Source of the DNA: Thermoanaerobacter pseudethanolicus ATCC 33223
Lineage (GTDB): Bacteria > Bacillota > Thermoanaerobacteria > Thermoanaerobacterales > Thermoanaerobacteraceae
Length of the DNA stretch: 64,000 nt
Assembly: GCF_000019085.1 (NCBI RefSeq)
Contig: NC_010321.1
Location: 310,001 to 374,000, forward strand
Direction: 5' to 3'
Below the pieces are notes generated by a model. It made no database searches. It was not told the origin of the DNA and saw only the letters and a program-made list of their open reading frames with translations. A program made the translations under genes and the position numbers. This document shows positions 56,008-64,000 of the stretch, piece after piece. How positions within the stretch are numbered: position 1 is the stretch's first letter; each line of letters starts with the position of its first letter.

Positions 56008-56235
56008 ATGATAACGAGAGAAATGATAGATAGAATAAATTTCCTTTATCACAAATCACAAACAGAAGGTTTAACAGAAGAGGAAAAAGAAGAGCAGAAA
56101 AGGCTGAGGCAAGAATACGTGAAAGAAATAAAAGAGAGAGTAAGAAGAGAATTAGAAAGTATTAAATATGCTAACAATAGTTGCGAACATTGTGGTCATG
56201 ACCATCATCACCATCATCACCACCACAGACATTAA
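56008..56235 (+). CDS. DUF896 (YnzC-like) protein with His-rich C-terminal tail
   Basis: The protein has 75 residues. The first ~55 match the DUF896 helical hairpin: MIDRINFLYHKSQTEGLTEE, EKEEQKRLRQEYVKEIKERV. The tail CEHCGHDHHHHHHHHRH adds a CxxC and a run of His that the family normally lacks, suggesting binding of Zn, Ni or Cu. ACGAGGTGA precedes ATG 56008; the frame extends to TTG 55978 but without a good site. B. subtilis YnzC lies in an SOS operon; no such context is visible here. An aminotransferase gene starts 20 bp later. Confidence 0.85.
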   Translation: MITREMIDRINFLYHKSQTEGLTEEEKEEQKRLRQEYVKEIKERVRRELESIKYANNSCEHCGHDHHHHHHHHRH

Positions 56236-56255
56236 AGATAAAGGAGAGATGAAAA

Positions 56256-57683
56256 ATGTATGAAGTAACAAAGGGGAAAGTGAAGGATGATATTCCGGAA
56301 TATATAACTTTAGAAGAAGCACTTACATTAAACAAAAATCAAGTCAGAGAAAATTACAAAGAATACATAAATTCAGTTTTTGTCTCTATGCTTTCAATGC
56401 TTCAGTTTGATAAACTTTTTGTAAGAGCTAAGGGAGTTTCAGTATGGGACAATGAAGGAAACGAATATTATGACTTTTTAGGAGGATATGGTGCTTTAAA
56501 TTTAGGGCATAACCCCGATGAGGTCATCGAAGCTGTAGAAAAAGTAAAATATATGCCTAATATATTGCAAGCGGCTATTGGAAATTTGCCAGGAGTTCTT
56601 GCTCATAATCTTGCAAAAGTGACACCAGGGAATCTTAAAAGGAGCTTTTTCTGTAACAGCGGAGCTGAGGCAGTAGAAGGAGCTTTAAAACTTGCTAAAA
56701 TTGCTTCAGGGAAACAAAAAATAGTTTACTGCCAAAACTCTTTTCACGGCAAATCCATGGGTGCCCTTTCAGTGACGGGACGAGAAAAATATCAAAAGTA
56801 TTTTAAACCACTTGTGCCGGAGACAGTTCCTATTCCATTTGGAGATGAAAAAGCTTTGGAGGAAGCTTTGAAAGGTAGAGATGTTGCTGCTTTTATAGTA
56901 GAGCCTATCCAAGGGGAAGGCGGAGTTATCGTTCCTCCTGAGGGATATTTGAAAAAGGTAAGAGAGCTCTGTACTAAGTATGATGCTTATTTGATTTTAG
57001 ATGAGGTGCAAACTGGGTTTGGAAGAACAGGAAAAATGTTTGCATGTGAGCACGAAGGAGTAGTTCCAGACATAATGTGCCTTGCGAAGTCTTTAGGTGG
57101 AGGAGTTATGCCTATCGGTGCCTATATAACCACAGAGGAGATATGGCAAAAAGCTTATGGGACTATGGAAAAAGCTCTTTTACATACTTCTACTTTTGGC
57201 GGTAATACCTATGCTTGTGCAGCTGCGATTGCTTCAATACAAGCTATTATAGAGAAAAAGCTTCCTGATGCTGCAAAAGAAAAAGGTGGATACTTTTTAG
57301 GTCGACTGAAAGAATTAAAAGAAAAACATCCAAAACTTATAAAAGATGTTAGAGGAAAGGGGCTTTTAATAGGAGTAGAGTTTAATCAACCAGAAGGTGG
57401 ACTTCTTGACAAGATTTCTGGAGGAGCTATCTCAAAGTTTTCAAGTGAATATCTCGGCTCTTTAATTGCTGGAGAGCTTCAAAATAAACACAGAATTATA
57501 ACGGCTTACACTTTGAATAATCCAAATGTAATAAGATTAGAGCCTCCTTTAATTGTGACAAAAGAGCAAATTGACAAAGTTGTAGATGCTTTAGATGAGA
57601 TTCTTACAAGGAATAGTAGCTTTTTAGGTATTACTGTTTCTGGAGCTAAAACAGTTTTAGGGTCATTATTTAAGAGGCAGTGA
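56256..57683 (+). CDS. Class-III aminotransferase, putrescine/ornithine aminotransferase-like
   Basis: The protein has 475 residues. The cofactor motifs are FFCNSGAEAVEGALKLAK, ILDEVQTGFGRTGKMFACEH (Asp binding the PLP nitrogen) and CLAKSLGGGVMPIGAYI with the Schiff-base Lys; the Thr of HTSTFGGN contacts phosphate. The long N-terminal extension (~60 residues) and C-terminal ITVSGAKTVLGSLFKRQ resemble PatA-type putrescine aminotransferases more than ArgD or GabT. Substrate is likely a terminal amine of a diamine or omega-amino acid, with 2-oxoglutarate as acceptor. The next gene starts 21 bp downstream. Confidence 0.85.
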   Translation: MYEVTKGKVKDDIPEYITLEEALTLNKNQVRENYKEYINSVFVSMLSMLQFDKLFVRAKGVSVWDNEGNEYYDFLGGYGALNLGHNPDEVIEAVEKVKYMPNILQAAIGNLPGVLAHNLAKVTPGNLKRSFFCNSGAEAVEGALKLAKIASGKQKIVYCQNSFHGKSMGALSVTGREKYQKYFKPLVPETVPIPFGDEKALEEALKGRDVAAFIVEPIQGEGGVIVPPEGYLKKVRELCTKYDAYLILDEVQTGFGRTGKMFACEHEGVVPDIMCLAKSLGGGVMPIGAYITTEEIWQKAYGTMEKALLHTSTFGGNTYACAAAIASIQAIIEKKLPDAAKEKGGYFLGRLKELKEKHPKLIKDVRGKGLLIGVEFNQPEGGLLDKISGGAISKFSSEYLGSLIAGELQNKHRIITAYTLNNPNVIRLEPPLIVTKEQIDKVVDALDEILTRNSSFLGITVSGAKTVLGSLFKRQ

Positions 57684-57704
57684 TTGAAAGAGGTGAAATA
57701 AATT

Positions 57705-58190
57705 TTGAGAGAATTGTTTGAAAAAGGAATAACTTTTGAGGAATTTGTAAAAGAATCGGAGGAATATATTGCTAGAAGAATAAAAGAGAGATATGAAAAG
57801 ACAGTTTTAGATGAAGATTTGATAGAGAAAATAAAATTTAAAGATGAGATAAATATTTTGGCATTTGCTGAGAGTTGGTGTCCTGATTCTCAAGTTAATG
57901 TGCCTATAGTTGCAAAAATCGCAAGTTATAATAAAAATTTTAAACTGAGAATTTTAAAAAGAGAAGGTAACGAAGAGCACATGAAACCTTATTATATAGA
58001 TGGTAAAGCTAAAATACCCACTTTTGTATTTATGGATAAAGATTTTAAAGAAATCGGGTATTGGATAGAAAGGCCTGAAATAGTAAAAGAACTTGCAAAA
58101 AGTGGAGAAGGAGAGTGGAAAAGAGATTATCTTAAAGGGAAATATGATAAAAACATAATTGAGGAAATTGTTAATATTTTGTCCCGGTAA
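57705..58190 (+). CDS. Thioredoxin-fold protein with WCPDS motif
   Basis: The protein has 161 residues. After an N-terminal helical part (~1-45) comes the thioredoxin core INILAFAESWCPDSQVNVP, then KLRILKREGNEEH and KIPTFVFMDKDFKEIGYW with the cis-Pro. The active site has one Cys (WCPDS) where relatives have WCPDC, so it would not form the usual disulfide; bacillithiol- or monothiol-type chemistry, or a chaperone role, is possible. It starts at TTG after AGAGGTGAAAT and belongs to the aminotransferase operon. Confidence 0.8.
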   Translation: MRELFEKGITFEEFVKESEEYIARRIKERYEKTVLDEDLIEKIKFKDEINILAFAESWCPDSQVNVPIVAKIASYNKNFKLRILKREGNEEHMKPYYIDGKAKIPTFVFMDKDFKEIGYWIERPEIVKELAKSGEGEWKRDYLKGKYDKNIIEEIVNILSR

Positions 58191-58207
58191 TTGTGCCGGG
58201 TTTTTTA
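58183..58207 (+). terminator. Terminator after the thioredoxin-like gene
   Basis: CCCGG (58183-58187) pairs with CCGGG (58196-58200) around the stop codon, followed by TTTTTT. Confidence 0.8.
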
Positions 58208-58287
58208 AATTCGTTTAATTTATTAAGATTTTAAACGAAAATTAATAGTAAAGGGAGATAATAAAGTTAATCGGATATTTTTGAAGG

Positions 58288-58343
58288 TTGCATAATCCAC
58301 AATAAAATGTATAATTTAATAAGTAATACACAAAATATTGTGG
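58288..58343 (+). promoter_or_regulatory. nrdJ promoter with paired NrdR boxes
   Basis: TTGCAT (58288-58293) and TATAAT (58310-58315) are spaced 16 bp. Two NrdR-like palindromes, CCACAATAAAATGTAT (58297-58312) and ACACAAAATATTGTGG (58328-58343), start exactly 31 bp apart, i.e. three helical turns. The first overlaps the -10 element. This is the usual design for repression of ribonucleotide reductase genes by NrdR. Confidence 0.75.
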
Positions 58344-58368
58344 TTTTACATAAGAGGAGGAATTTCCT

Positions 58369-60681
58369 GTGAAAATTACTGAGAATGCGAGGAAGGTTCT
58401 GGAAAAAAGGTATTTGGCTAAAGATGAAAATGGCAAGCCTATTGAGACAGTTGAGGAGATGTTTGAAAGGGTTGCAAAGACTATTGCTGAAGTGGATTTA
58501 ATCTATGACCAAAATGCTGATGTAGAAGCAGTAAAGAAAAGATTTTATGATATGATGGTGGATCTGGATTTTTTGCCTAATTCTCCTACGTTAATGAATG
58601 CCGGTAGGCCATTAGGCCAGCTTTCTGCTTGCTTTGTTCTTCCTGTGGGAGATTCTATGGAAGAGATTTTTGACGCGGTAAAGTACGCGGCAATTATTCA
58701 CAAAAGTGGTGGGGGCACGGGATTTAGCTTTTCCCGCTTACGCCCCAAGGGAGCTACAGTCAGATCCACTGGAGGCGTTGCATCAGGACCTGTTAGTTTT
58801 ATGAAAGTTTTTAATGCAGCGACAGAAGCAGTGAAACAAGGTGGTACCCGAAGAGGAGCAAACATGGGGATTCTGCGTGTAGACCACCCTGATATATTGG
58901 AGTTTATACAGTGTAAAAAAGACAACAATGAAATAACAAATTTTAATATAAGCGTGGCTATTACAGAAGAATTTATGAAGGCTGTTGAGGAAGATAGGGA
59001 ATACGATCTAATAGATCCTCATACGGGTAAGGTTGTAAATAGATTAAGAGCAAGAGAAGTCTTTGACCTGATTGTAGAAATGGCTTGGAGAAATGGGGAA
59101 CCGGGTATTGTATTTTTAGACAGAATAAATGAGAAAAATCCTACCCCCGAAGTTGGAGAGATTGAGTCTACCAATCCCTGCGGTGAACAGCCACTTCTTC
59201 CTTATGAATCTTGTAACTTAGGTTCAATTAATCTTGAAAATATGTTAAAAAAGGTAGAAGGTAGATACGTAATAGATTATGACAAACTTAGAGAAACGGT
59301 CTATGATGCAGTGCATTTTTTGGATAATGTAATAGATGCTAATAAATATCCTCTTCCGCAAATTGAAGAAATGACAAAAGGTACTCGAAAAATAGGGCTT
59401 GGGGTAATGGGATTTGCTAACATGCTTTTAAGACTTGGCATACCTTATGATTCTGATGAGGCTGTAAAACTGGGCGAAGAATTGATGGAGTTTATTGATG
59501 AAACTTCCAAAGAAGCATCGATTAAGTTAGCAGAACAAAGAGGTACCTTTGGTTTCTATGATAAGAGTATTTACAAAAAAATGGGTATAAAAATTCGAAA
59601 CGCTACAACTACTACTATTGCCCCGACTGGCACCATATCTATCATTGCAGGTACTTCTAGTGGCATAGAACCGGTGTTTGCAATAGCTATGACGCGAAAT
59701 GTTATGGATAATACAGAACTGGTGGAAGTAAACCCTGTATTTAAAGAGGTTGCCATTGAAAGAGGATTTTATTCAGAAGAACTGATGCGAGAAATTGCTC
59801 GAAGGGGAAGTCTAAAAGACATAAAGGGTATACCAGAAGATGTTAAAAGAGTTTTTGTGATAGCTCATGATATTGACCATGAGTGGCATGTTAAAATGCA
59901 GGCAGCTTTTCAAAAACATGTTGACAATGCAGTTTCTAAAACGGTGAACTTTAGAAATGAAGCTACAGTAGAGGATGTTAGAAGAACTTATCTTCTTGCC
60001 TATAAACTTGGTTGCAAAGGGGTTACTATATACAGAGATGGAAGTCGTGAATCGCAAGTATTGAATTTGGGCATAAAAGAGAAAAAAGAAGAAGCAAAAC
60101 CTAAAGAAGAGCAAACTAAAAATGAACCTTTAAGACCAAGGCCAAGACCTCCTGTGACAAGAGGAATAACTGAAAAAGTGAGAATAGGTTGTGGAAATCT
60201 TTATATAACAGTTAATTATGATGACCAAGGCATATGTGAGGTATTTACAAATCTTGGAAGAGCAGGTGGATGTCCTTCACAGTCAGAAGCTACAAGTAGG
60301 CTTATATCTATAGCATTGCGCTCAGGCATTGATGCTAAGACAATTGTAGAGCAATTAAAAGGTATAAGATGTCATTCTACTTTAAGGCAAATGGCTACAA
60401 ACAAAGAAATAAAAGTGTTATCTTGCCCTGATGCTATTGGCAAGGTTATTGAAAAAGTGATGAAAATCCGAGTGGAAGAGGAGCAGCAATTTGCACCTAT
60501 TGATGTACCTATATATGAAAATAATCATAATGGCGATGAAGATGACCCTAAAGAAGAAGTTGCATTGAGTGAAGCTGACTTATTAGACGAAGAAAAGTTT
60601 TGCCCTGAATGTGGCAGTCCGATAGAGCATGAAGGTGGTTGTGTTGTGTGTAAAAACTGTGGCTATTCTAAATGCGGTTGA
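58369..60681 (+). CDS. nrdJ: Adenosylcobalamin-dependent (class II) ribonucleotide reductase
   Basis: The protein has 770 residues. The barrel contains [20 protein letters not shown] (first redox Cys), [36 protein letters not shown] with the thiyl-radical Cys and catalytic N/E, and [20 protein letters not shown]. After the barrel comes a TSCPD domain (~600-690, [17 protein letters not shown] and [17 protein letters not shown]) and a zinc-ribbon tail CPECG...[10 protein letters not shown], part of which is the C-terminal redox pair. It makes dNTP precursors without oxygen, requiring B12. GTG 58369 follows GAGGAGG. The gene is monocistronic behind NrdR boxes. Confidence 0.95.
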   Translation: MKITENARKVLEKRYLAKDENGKPIETVEEMFERVAKTIAEVDLIYDQNADVEAVKKRFYDMMVDLDFLPNSPTLMNAGRPLGQLSACFVLPVGDSMEEIFDAVKYAAIIHKSGGGTGFSFSRLRPKGATVRSTGGVASGPVSFMKVFNAATEAVKQGGTRRGANMGILRVDHPDILEFIQCKKDNNEITNFNISVAITEEFMKAVEEDREYDLIDPHTGKVVNRLRAREVFDLIVEMAWRNGEPGIVFLDRINEKNPTPEVGEIESTNPCGEQPLLPYESCNLGSINLENMLKKVEGRYVIDYDKLRETVYDAVHFLDNVIDANKYPLPQIEEMTKGTRKIGLGVMGFANMLLRLGIPYDSDEAVKLGEELMEFIDETSKEASIKLAEQRGTFGFYDKSIYKKMGIKIRNATTTTIAPTGTISIIAGTSSGIEPVFAIAMTRNVMDNTELVEVNPVFKEVAIERGFYSEELMREIARRGSLKDIKGIPEDVKRVFVIAHDIDHEWHVKMQAAFQKHVDNAVSKTVNFRNEATVEDVRRTYLLAYKLGCKGVTIYRDGSRESQVLNLGIKEKKEEAKPKEEQTKNEPLRPRPRPPVTRGITEKVRIGCGNLYITVNYDDQGICEVFTNLGRAGGCPSQSEATSRLISIALRSGIDAKTIVEQLKGIRCHSTLRQMATNKEIKVLSCPDAIGKVIEKVMKIRVEEEQQFAPIDVPIYENNHNGDEDDPKEEVALSEADLLDEEKFCPECGSPIEHEGGCVVCKNCGYSKCG

Positions 60682-60734
60682 TATTTATAAAAAACCTTCT
60701 GTAGCAATTGCTACAGAAGGTTTTTTATAAATAT
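60681..60734 (+). terminator. nrdJ terminator, 54-bp perfect palindrome
   Basis: The 54 bp are a perfect palindrome centred between 60707 and 60708; the GC part is CCTTCTGTAGC-AATT-GCTACAGAAGG flanked by AAAAAA and TTTTTT. It starts on the last base of the stop codon and works in both directions in principle. Confidence 0.9.
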
Positions 60735-60895
60735 TTAAAGGGAAGTACAAGATTCGACATATTATGATGGGGATTTGTGGTACAATTGGCTCTGATAAAT
60801 AAATGTGATCAATTTTATAAACCTTATCAGCCCAAGAAGGATTTTTGAAATAAATGTAGAATACTAATATGATTCGGAAAAACGAGGGGATTAGT

Positions 60896-62560
60896 ATGGG
60901 GAAGTACAGGGAACTGGTTTTTAATATAACCTTAATTACAATAGGAAGTATATTATTTGTGTGGGCACTTTACCGCTGTGGTATTGGAATTGATTGGAGA
61001 GTCTTTTTGATTTTATTAGCTTTCGCAATAATTTTGGATAATATTGGCATAATGTATACAGATATAAAATTATCTTTAAGCCCTACAATAGGAATAACTA
61101 CTTTTTTGATTTTTGGCACGGTTGGAGCGGCTACTCTCATGGTATCCTCTGTTATGTTTGATACTATTGTAGTAAGAAAAAAGATAAAAAATGGGCTTTT
61201 AAATGGAGGAATGTTTTCTATTGCATATTTAGTGGCAGGATGGTTTTATGAATTCATAGGTGGAAAAATTGGCATAGTTTCTTTTTCGCAAGTTAAATAT
61301 ATTTTAAGTTACGTCATAATAAGTTTCCTTTTGAATAATTTTATACTGTACTATGCTTTAAAAGTACAGGGGAAGATTTTGTTTAAAGAGTATTGGAATG
61401 AGAGTGTATTATTAGAGTTGGGTACTTATATAGTTATGATTCCTGTTTCATTACTTCTTGCATATATTTATTTTAAACATAGCCTTCTGTTTTTTGTGTT
61501 ATCTTTAACTCCACTTATATTCATAGCATATGCTTTTAGGATGATTAGAGATTTGATTAAGGCAAATAAAAGGCTTAACGCCATATATGAGATGGTTAAA
61601 ATGATAAATTCGAAGTTAGAGTTGGAGCAAATATTAGATACTATTATAGAAGTTATTTCTCAAGTTGTTTCAGTATCTGCAGCAGCAATATATTTGACAG
61701 ATTCTAATGGGGTAGCTGCTTTAGTAAAATCGATAGGTAATAGAGAGGGAGAGGAAGGCTTTAAAGAAAATTACTTCAAAGATGAGGGAATAATAGGAAA
61801 GTGCATATCTTCTAACAAAACAATAGCAATTAAGGATTTAAAGCAGGATAAAAGATTTTTAAAAGAACAATTTTTAAATAACTATGGCAGTGTAGTAGTA
61901 GCTCCTTTAAGGTTTTCGGGATCTGTCATTGGATGTCTTATGGTGTTGCATGTAGAGACAAATGTGTTTGATGAGGATTCTGTTAAAATCATAGAGATAA
62001 TCGTAGATCAAGCTTCTGTTGCGATAACCAATGCTAAACGATATTATGAAGTCACCAAAAAATCTATTACTGATCCTTTAACAAAGACTTATAATAGAAG
62101 ATATTTTAATGATGCATTAATGGAAAATATTATGAGGGCAGATGAGACTAGTGAGCCTGTGAGCCTTATAATGTTTGATTTGGATAATTTTAAACTGATA
62201 AATGATACTTATGGCCATTTAGTTGGAGATGAAGTACTTAAGGAAGTGGCAAAACGGATAAAAAACAATGTGAGAAGTGATGATATTGTAGCGCGATTTG
62301 GTGGAGAAGAATTTGCAGTGATTTTGCCGAAACTTACTGCAGAACAAGCCTATATGATTGCAGAGAGGATAAGAAATGAAGTATCATCAAGGCCAATTAG
62401 GACAGATAAAGGAGATATATATGTAACCATAACGGGTGGAGTAGCAGATTATCCGGAAAAGGCTGATTCTGCAGAAAAACTTATAAGCCATGCAGATAGA
62501 GCTTTATATGCAGGTGGCAAAAGTAAAGGAAGAAACAAAATTGCCATATATGAAGTGTGA
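60896..62560 (+). CDS. Membrane GAF-GGDEF diguanylate cyclase
   Basis: The protein has 554 residues. About seven membrane helices fill the first ~225 residues. A GAF domain (~245-390) follows a helical linker (AIYEMVKMINSKLELEQILD) with ISSNKTIAIKDLKQDKRF. The GGDEF domain (~400-550) has DPLTKTYNRRYF, MFDLDNFKLINDTYGHLVGD and the active site GGEEF at ~468-472; the inhibitory I-site RSDD lies five residues upstream. It should make c-di-GMP from two GTP under control of a membrane or small-molecule signal. ATG 60896 follows ACGAGGGG; the upstream ATG 60869 has no good site. The broken EAL gene at 10.4 kb belongs to the same signalling system. Confidence 0.93.
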   Translation: MGKYRELVFNITLITIGSILFVWALYRCGIGIDWRVFLILLAFAIILDNIGIMYTDIKLSLSPTIGITTFLIFGTVGAATLMVSSVMFDTIVVRKKIKNGLLNGGMFSIAYLVAGWFYEFIGGKIGIVSFSQVKYILSYVIISFLLNNFILYYALKVQGKILFKEYWNESVLLELGTYIVMIPVSLLLAYIYFKHSLLFFVLSLTPLIFIAYAFRMIRDLIKANKRLNAIYEMVKMINSKLELEQILDTIIEVISQVVSVSAAAIYLTDSNGVAALVKSIGNREGEEGFKENYFKDEGIIGKCISSNKTIAIKDLKQDKRFLKEQFLNNYGSVVVAPLRFSGSVIGCLMVLHVETNVFDEDSVKIIEIIVDQASVAITNAKRYYEVTKKSITDPLTKTYNRRYFNDALMENIMRADETSEPVSLIMFDLDNFKLINDTYGHLVGDEVLKEVAKRIKNNVRSDDIVARFGGEEFAVILPKLTAEQAYMIAERIRNEVSSRPIRTDKGDIYVTITGGVADYPEKADSAEKLISHADRALYAGGKSKGRNKIAIYEV

Positions 62561-62573
62561 AAAAGGCCTAAAG

Positions 62574-62610
62574 AAAAGACTGGGAGAATATTTTCCTGGT
62601 CTTTTTTGTT
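62574..62610 (+). terminator. Terminator after the diguanylate cyclase gene
   Basis: AAAAGAC (62574-62580) pairs with GTCTTTT (62599-62605), with further weak pairs inside (GGGA/TTCC), followed by a T tract. Confidence 0.7.
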
Positions 62611-62641
62611 TTATCTCTTGATTTGAATAATTAATAAAGTT

Positions 62642-62766
62642 TTACCACATTAATAAGGCATAAAAAGTTACACTTAAATTCCTTGAAAATAAACGTTTTT
62701 TAGGTATAATATTAATCGAAAGCTGAAATAAATTTGTTAATATAGTTACCACATTAAATGTGGTAA
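62642..62766 (+). promoter_or_regulatory. Promoter and palindromic operator of the PRD regulator gene
   Basis: TTGAAA (62683-62688) and TATAAT (62705-62710) have a 16-bp spacer. TTACCACATT-A-AATGTGGTAA at 62746-62766 is a perfect 21-bp palindrome ending 14 bp before the ATG. Its half-site TTACCACATTAA recurs at 62642-62653, upstream of the -35. One site on each side of the promoter suggests autoregulation, perhaps by looping. Confidence 0.65.
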
Positions 62767-62780
62767 AAGGGTGATTAATT

Positions 62781-64000
62781 ATGGATAGGATACTTGAGAT
62801 TATAAATATGCTTTTAAATAGCGAACAGCCACTTACGGTTGATTATATCGCAAATACACTGAAAGTATCGAATAAAACAATAAGGAATGATTTAAAAAAA
62901 GCTGAAGAATTTGTACAACAAAAAGGCGTAAAAATTATCAAAAAACCAAGAGTAGGTATTGTACTAGAGGGGCCTAGAAATAAAAAGCTTGAGCTTGTTG
63001 ATGAGATTAAAAAGAGTTTAGACTTTGAAGAACCTTTTTCGCCTGAAGCAAGAAAAAACTACATTTTAAAGCGATTGTTTATGAGTAAAGGAAGTGTAAC
63101 TACAAAAGAACTAGCGGAGGAACTTTATGTAAGTAGGGTTACAATACACAAAGACTTACAAAGTGTTGAAAAATGGCTTAACAAATTTAATCTAAAACTT
63201 CTAAAAAAACCTAACTATGGCATTGAAGTGGTAGGCGATGAAGAGAATTGGCGAAATGCAGTGGCAAGCTTAATTGTTTCAACTAAAGAACAAAAAGAAT
63301 TAAAAGAATTTTTATATAATGATTACACTGGTAGGATAGATTATAGAACATTAATGCAATTAAGGGAACTTTTTGATATTGATTACAAGCAACTTGAAAA
63401 AATAGTTAGTAATGCTGAATCAAAACTCAAATTTAGATTTTCGGATGAGGCTTTTATAAGTTTGGTTATACATGTAGCTATTTCTATCGAAAGACTAAAG
63501 CATAAAAAAGATGTTAAATTATCAAAGGCGGTCTTAAATAATCTAAAGCAAAAAGATGAATATGTAATAGCTCAACAGATGGCGAAAGAGATAGAAGCGA
63601 AATTTAATGTAGTTCTTCCTGAATCAGAAATAGGATATATTGTATTGCATATCATTGGTACTAAAATGCAGCAAAATAAAATTGAAGATGTGAATTTAGA
63701 GTTGGAAGATGAAGAAAGTATTGAGCTAGCGGTTATTATGTCAAAAGAAATTATAAATATTGCTGAAAGGGCATTATCTCTTGATTTAAGCAATGATAAG
63801 CAATTGTTAAATGGTTTGATACTACATTTAAGACCAACTATAAATAGGCTTAAGTATGGTTTAACACTAAGAAATCCACTATTAAACGATATTAAAGAGA
63901 ATTATCCTGAAATATATGGGGTTGCATGGATGACAAGTGTTGTGTTTGAGAAGTATTTAGGTAAAAAAGTTGCAGAAGAGGAAATAGGTTATATTGCACT
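62781..64000 (+). CDS. BglG/MtlR-type PRD transcription regulator, N-terminal part (3' end outside window)
   Basis: The frame is open to the window end, giving 406 residues. Two HTH modules come first: DYIANTLKVSNKTIRNDLKK (~19-38) and KELAEELYVSRVTIHKDLQS (~112-131), as in LicR/MtlR/ManR activators rather than RNA-binding antiterminators. Two PTS regulation domains follow, with candidate phosphorylated His in SLVIHVAISIERL and YIVLHIIGTK (PRD1) and in LILHLRPTINRLKYGL (PRD2). EIIB- and EIIA-like domains would be expected beyond the cut. It should activate a sugar PTS operon probably located downstream. AAAGGGTGAT precedes ATG 62781. Confidence 0.88.
   Translation, partial: MDRILEIINMLLNSEQPLTVDYIANTLKVSNKTIRNDLKKAEEFVQQKGVKIIKKPRVGIVLEGPRNKKLELVDEIKKSLDFEEPFSPEARKNYILKRLFMSKGSVTTKELAEELYVSRVTIHKDLQSVEKWLNKFNLKLLKKPNYGIEVVGDEENWRNAVASLIVSTKEQKELKEFLYNDYTGRIDYRTLMQLRELFDIDYKQLEKIVSNAESKLKFRFSDEAFISLVIHVAISIERLKHKKDVKLSKAVLNNLKQKDEYVIAQQMAKEIEAKFNVVLPESEIGYIVLHIIGTKMQQNKIEDVNLELEDEESIELAVIMSKEIINIAERALSLDLSNDKQLLNGLILHLRPTINRLKYGLTLRNPLLNDIKENYPEIYGVAWMTSVVFEKYLGKKVAEEEIGYIA

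Noticed and set aside
56184-56235. Poly-His run as vector His-tag contamination
   Set aside because: It is in frame in a natural operon, mixed with Cys, Asp, Gly and Arg, uses both CAT and CAC, and is followed by normal genomic sequence.
58200-58368. Cobalamin riboswitch ahead of the B12-dependent nrdJ
   Set aside because: The leader is short and AT-rich and shows no B12-box-like GCCACTG motif; NrdR boxes explain the palindromes.

Overview
The window is AT-rich, densely coded DNA that looks like a chromosome segment of an anaerobic, thermophilic, spore-forming Firmicute of the Thermoanaerobacter/Caldanaerobacter type. The basis is pyruvate:ferredoxin oxidoreductase, formate-tetrahydrofolate ligase, B12-dependent ribonucleotide reductase, SpoIIE and a GerA-type germination locus, the tilS-hpt-ftsH order, GTG/TTG starts with strong Shine-Dalgarno sites, and many Rho-independent terminators. 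The genus is an inference; no 16S rRNA gene lies in the window.

Layout. 1-0.9 kb: end of a sensor kinase and a SHOCT membrane protein. 0.9-1.5 kb: decayed DNA. 1.5-4.1 kb: metal-responsive repressor CadC and Zn/Cd/Pb ATPase CadA. 4.1-7.6 kb: cysK, iscS and mnmA (cysteine synthesis and tRNA thiolation). 7.6-10 kb: copper ATPase CopA. 10-12.2 kb: scrapyard of a broken ABC ATPase, a broken EAL protein and a phage-type amidase-holin pair. 12.4-14.3 kb: a large uncharacterised P-loop protein, followed by a MITE-like element. 14.6-20.6 kb: threonine catabolism (tdh-kbl), divergent from the PFOR gene. 20.6-24.8 kb: two small conserved proteins, an ABC-2 exporter, an anti-sigma factor and a frameshifted ECF sigma factor. 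25-26.5 kb: a DMT permease and a decayed locus behind a CsoR-like operator. 26.5-33.1 kb: tRNA-Glu, spoIIE, tilS, hpt, ftsH.

33.3-41.9 kb: an orphan PAS histidine kinase, fhs with a stand-alone domain usually fused to dihydropteroate synthase, an acyl-CoA carboxyltransferase/biotin-carrier set, an ECF S component and type III pantothenate kinase (pantothenate uptake then CoA synthesis). 40.8-44.9 kb: spore germination receptor genes, the permease subunit on the opposite strand. 45.0-47.6 kb: a three-gene operon (helix-turn-helix protein, unknown protein, relative of cyanobacterial acyl-ACP reductase), the best candidate for an undescribed pathway. 47.6-50.1 kb: greA and lysS, then a GC-rich highly structured element flanked by two copies of one terminator. 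50.1-53.1 kb: folE-folP-folK, a PTPS/QueD-family protein that probably replaces FolB, and sfsA. 53.2-58.2 kb: S9 peptidase, DUF1614 membrane protein, DUF896 protein with a His-rich tail, class-III aminotransferase, thioredoxin-like protein. 58.3-60.7 kb: nrdJ behind paired NrdR boxes. 60.9-64 kb: a diguanylate cyclase and the start of a PRD-type transcription regulator cut by the window end.

Themes: metal efflux, sporulation and germination control, one-carbon/folate/CoA cofactor supply, and scattered decay (at least four broken genes and two palindromic non-coding elements). All identifications come from reading the translated sequence and recalling family motifs; no database search was run.
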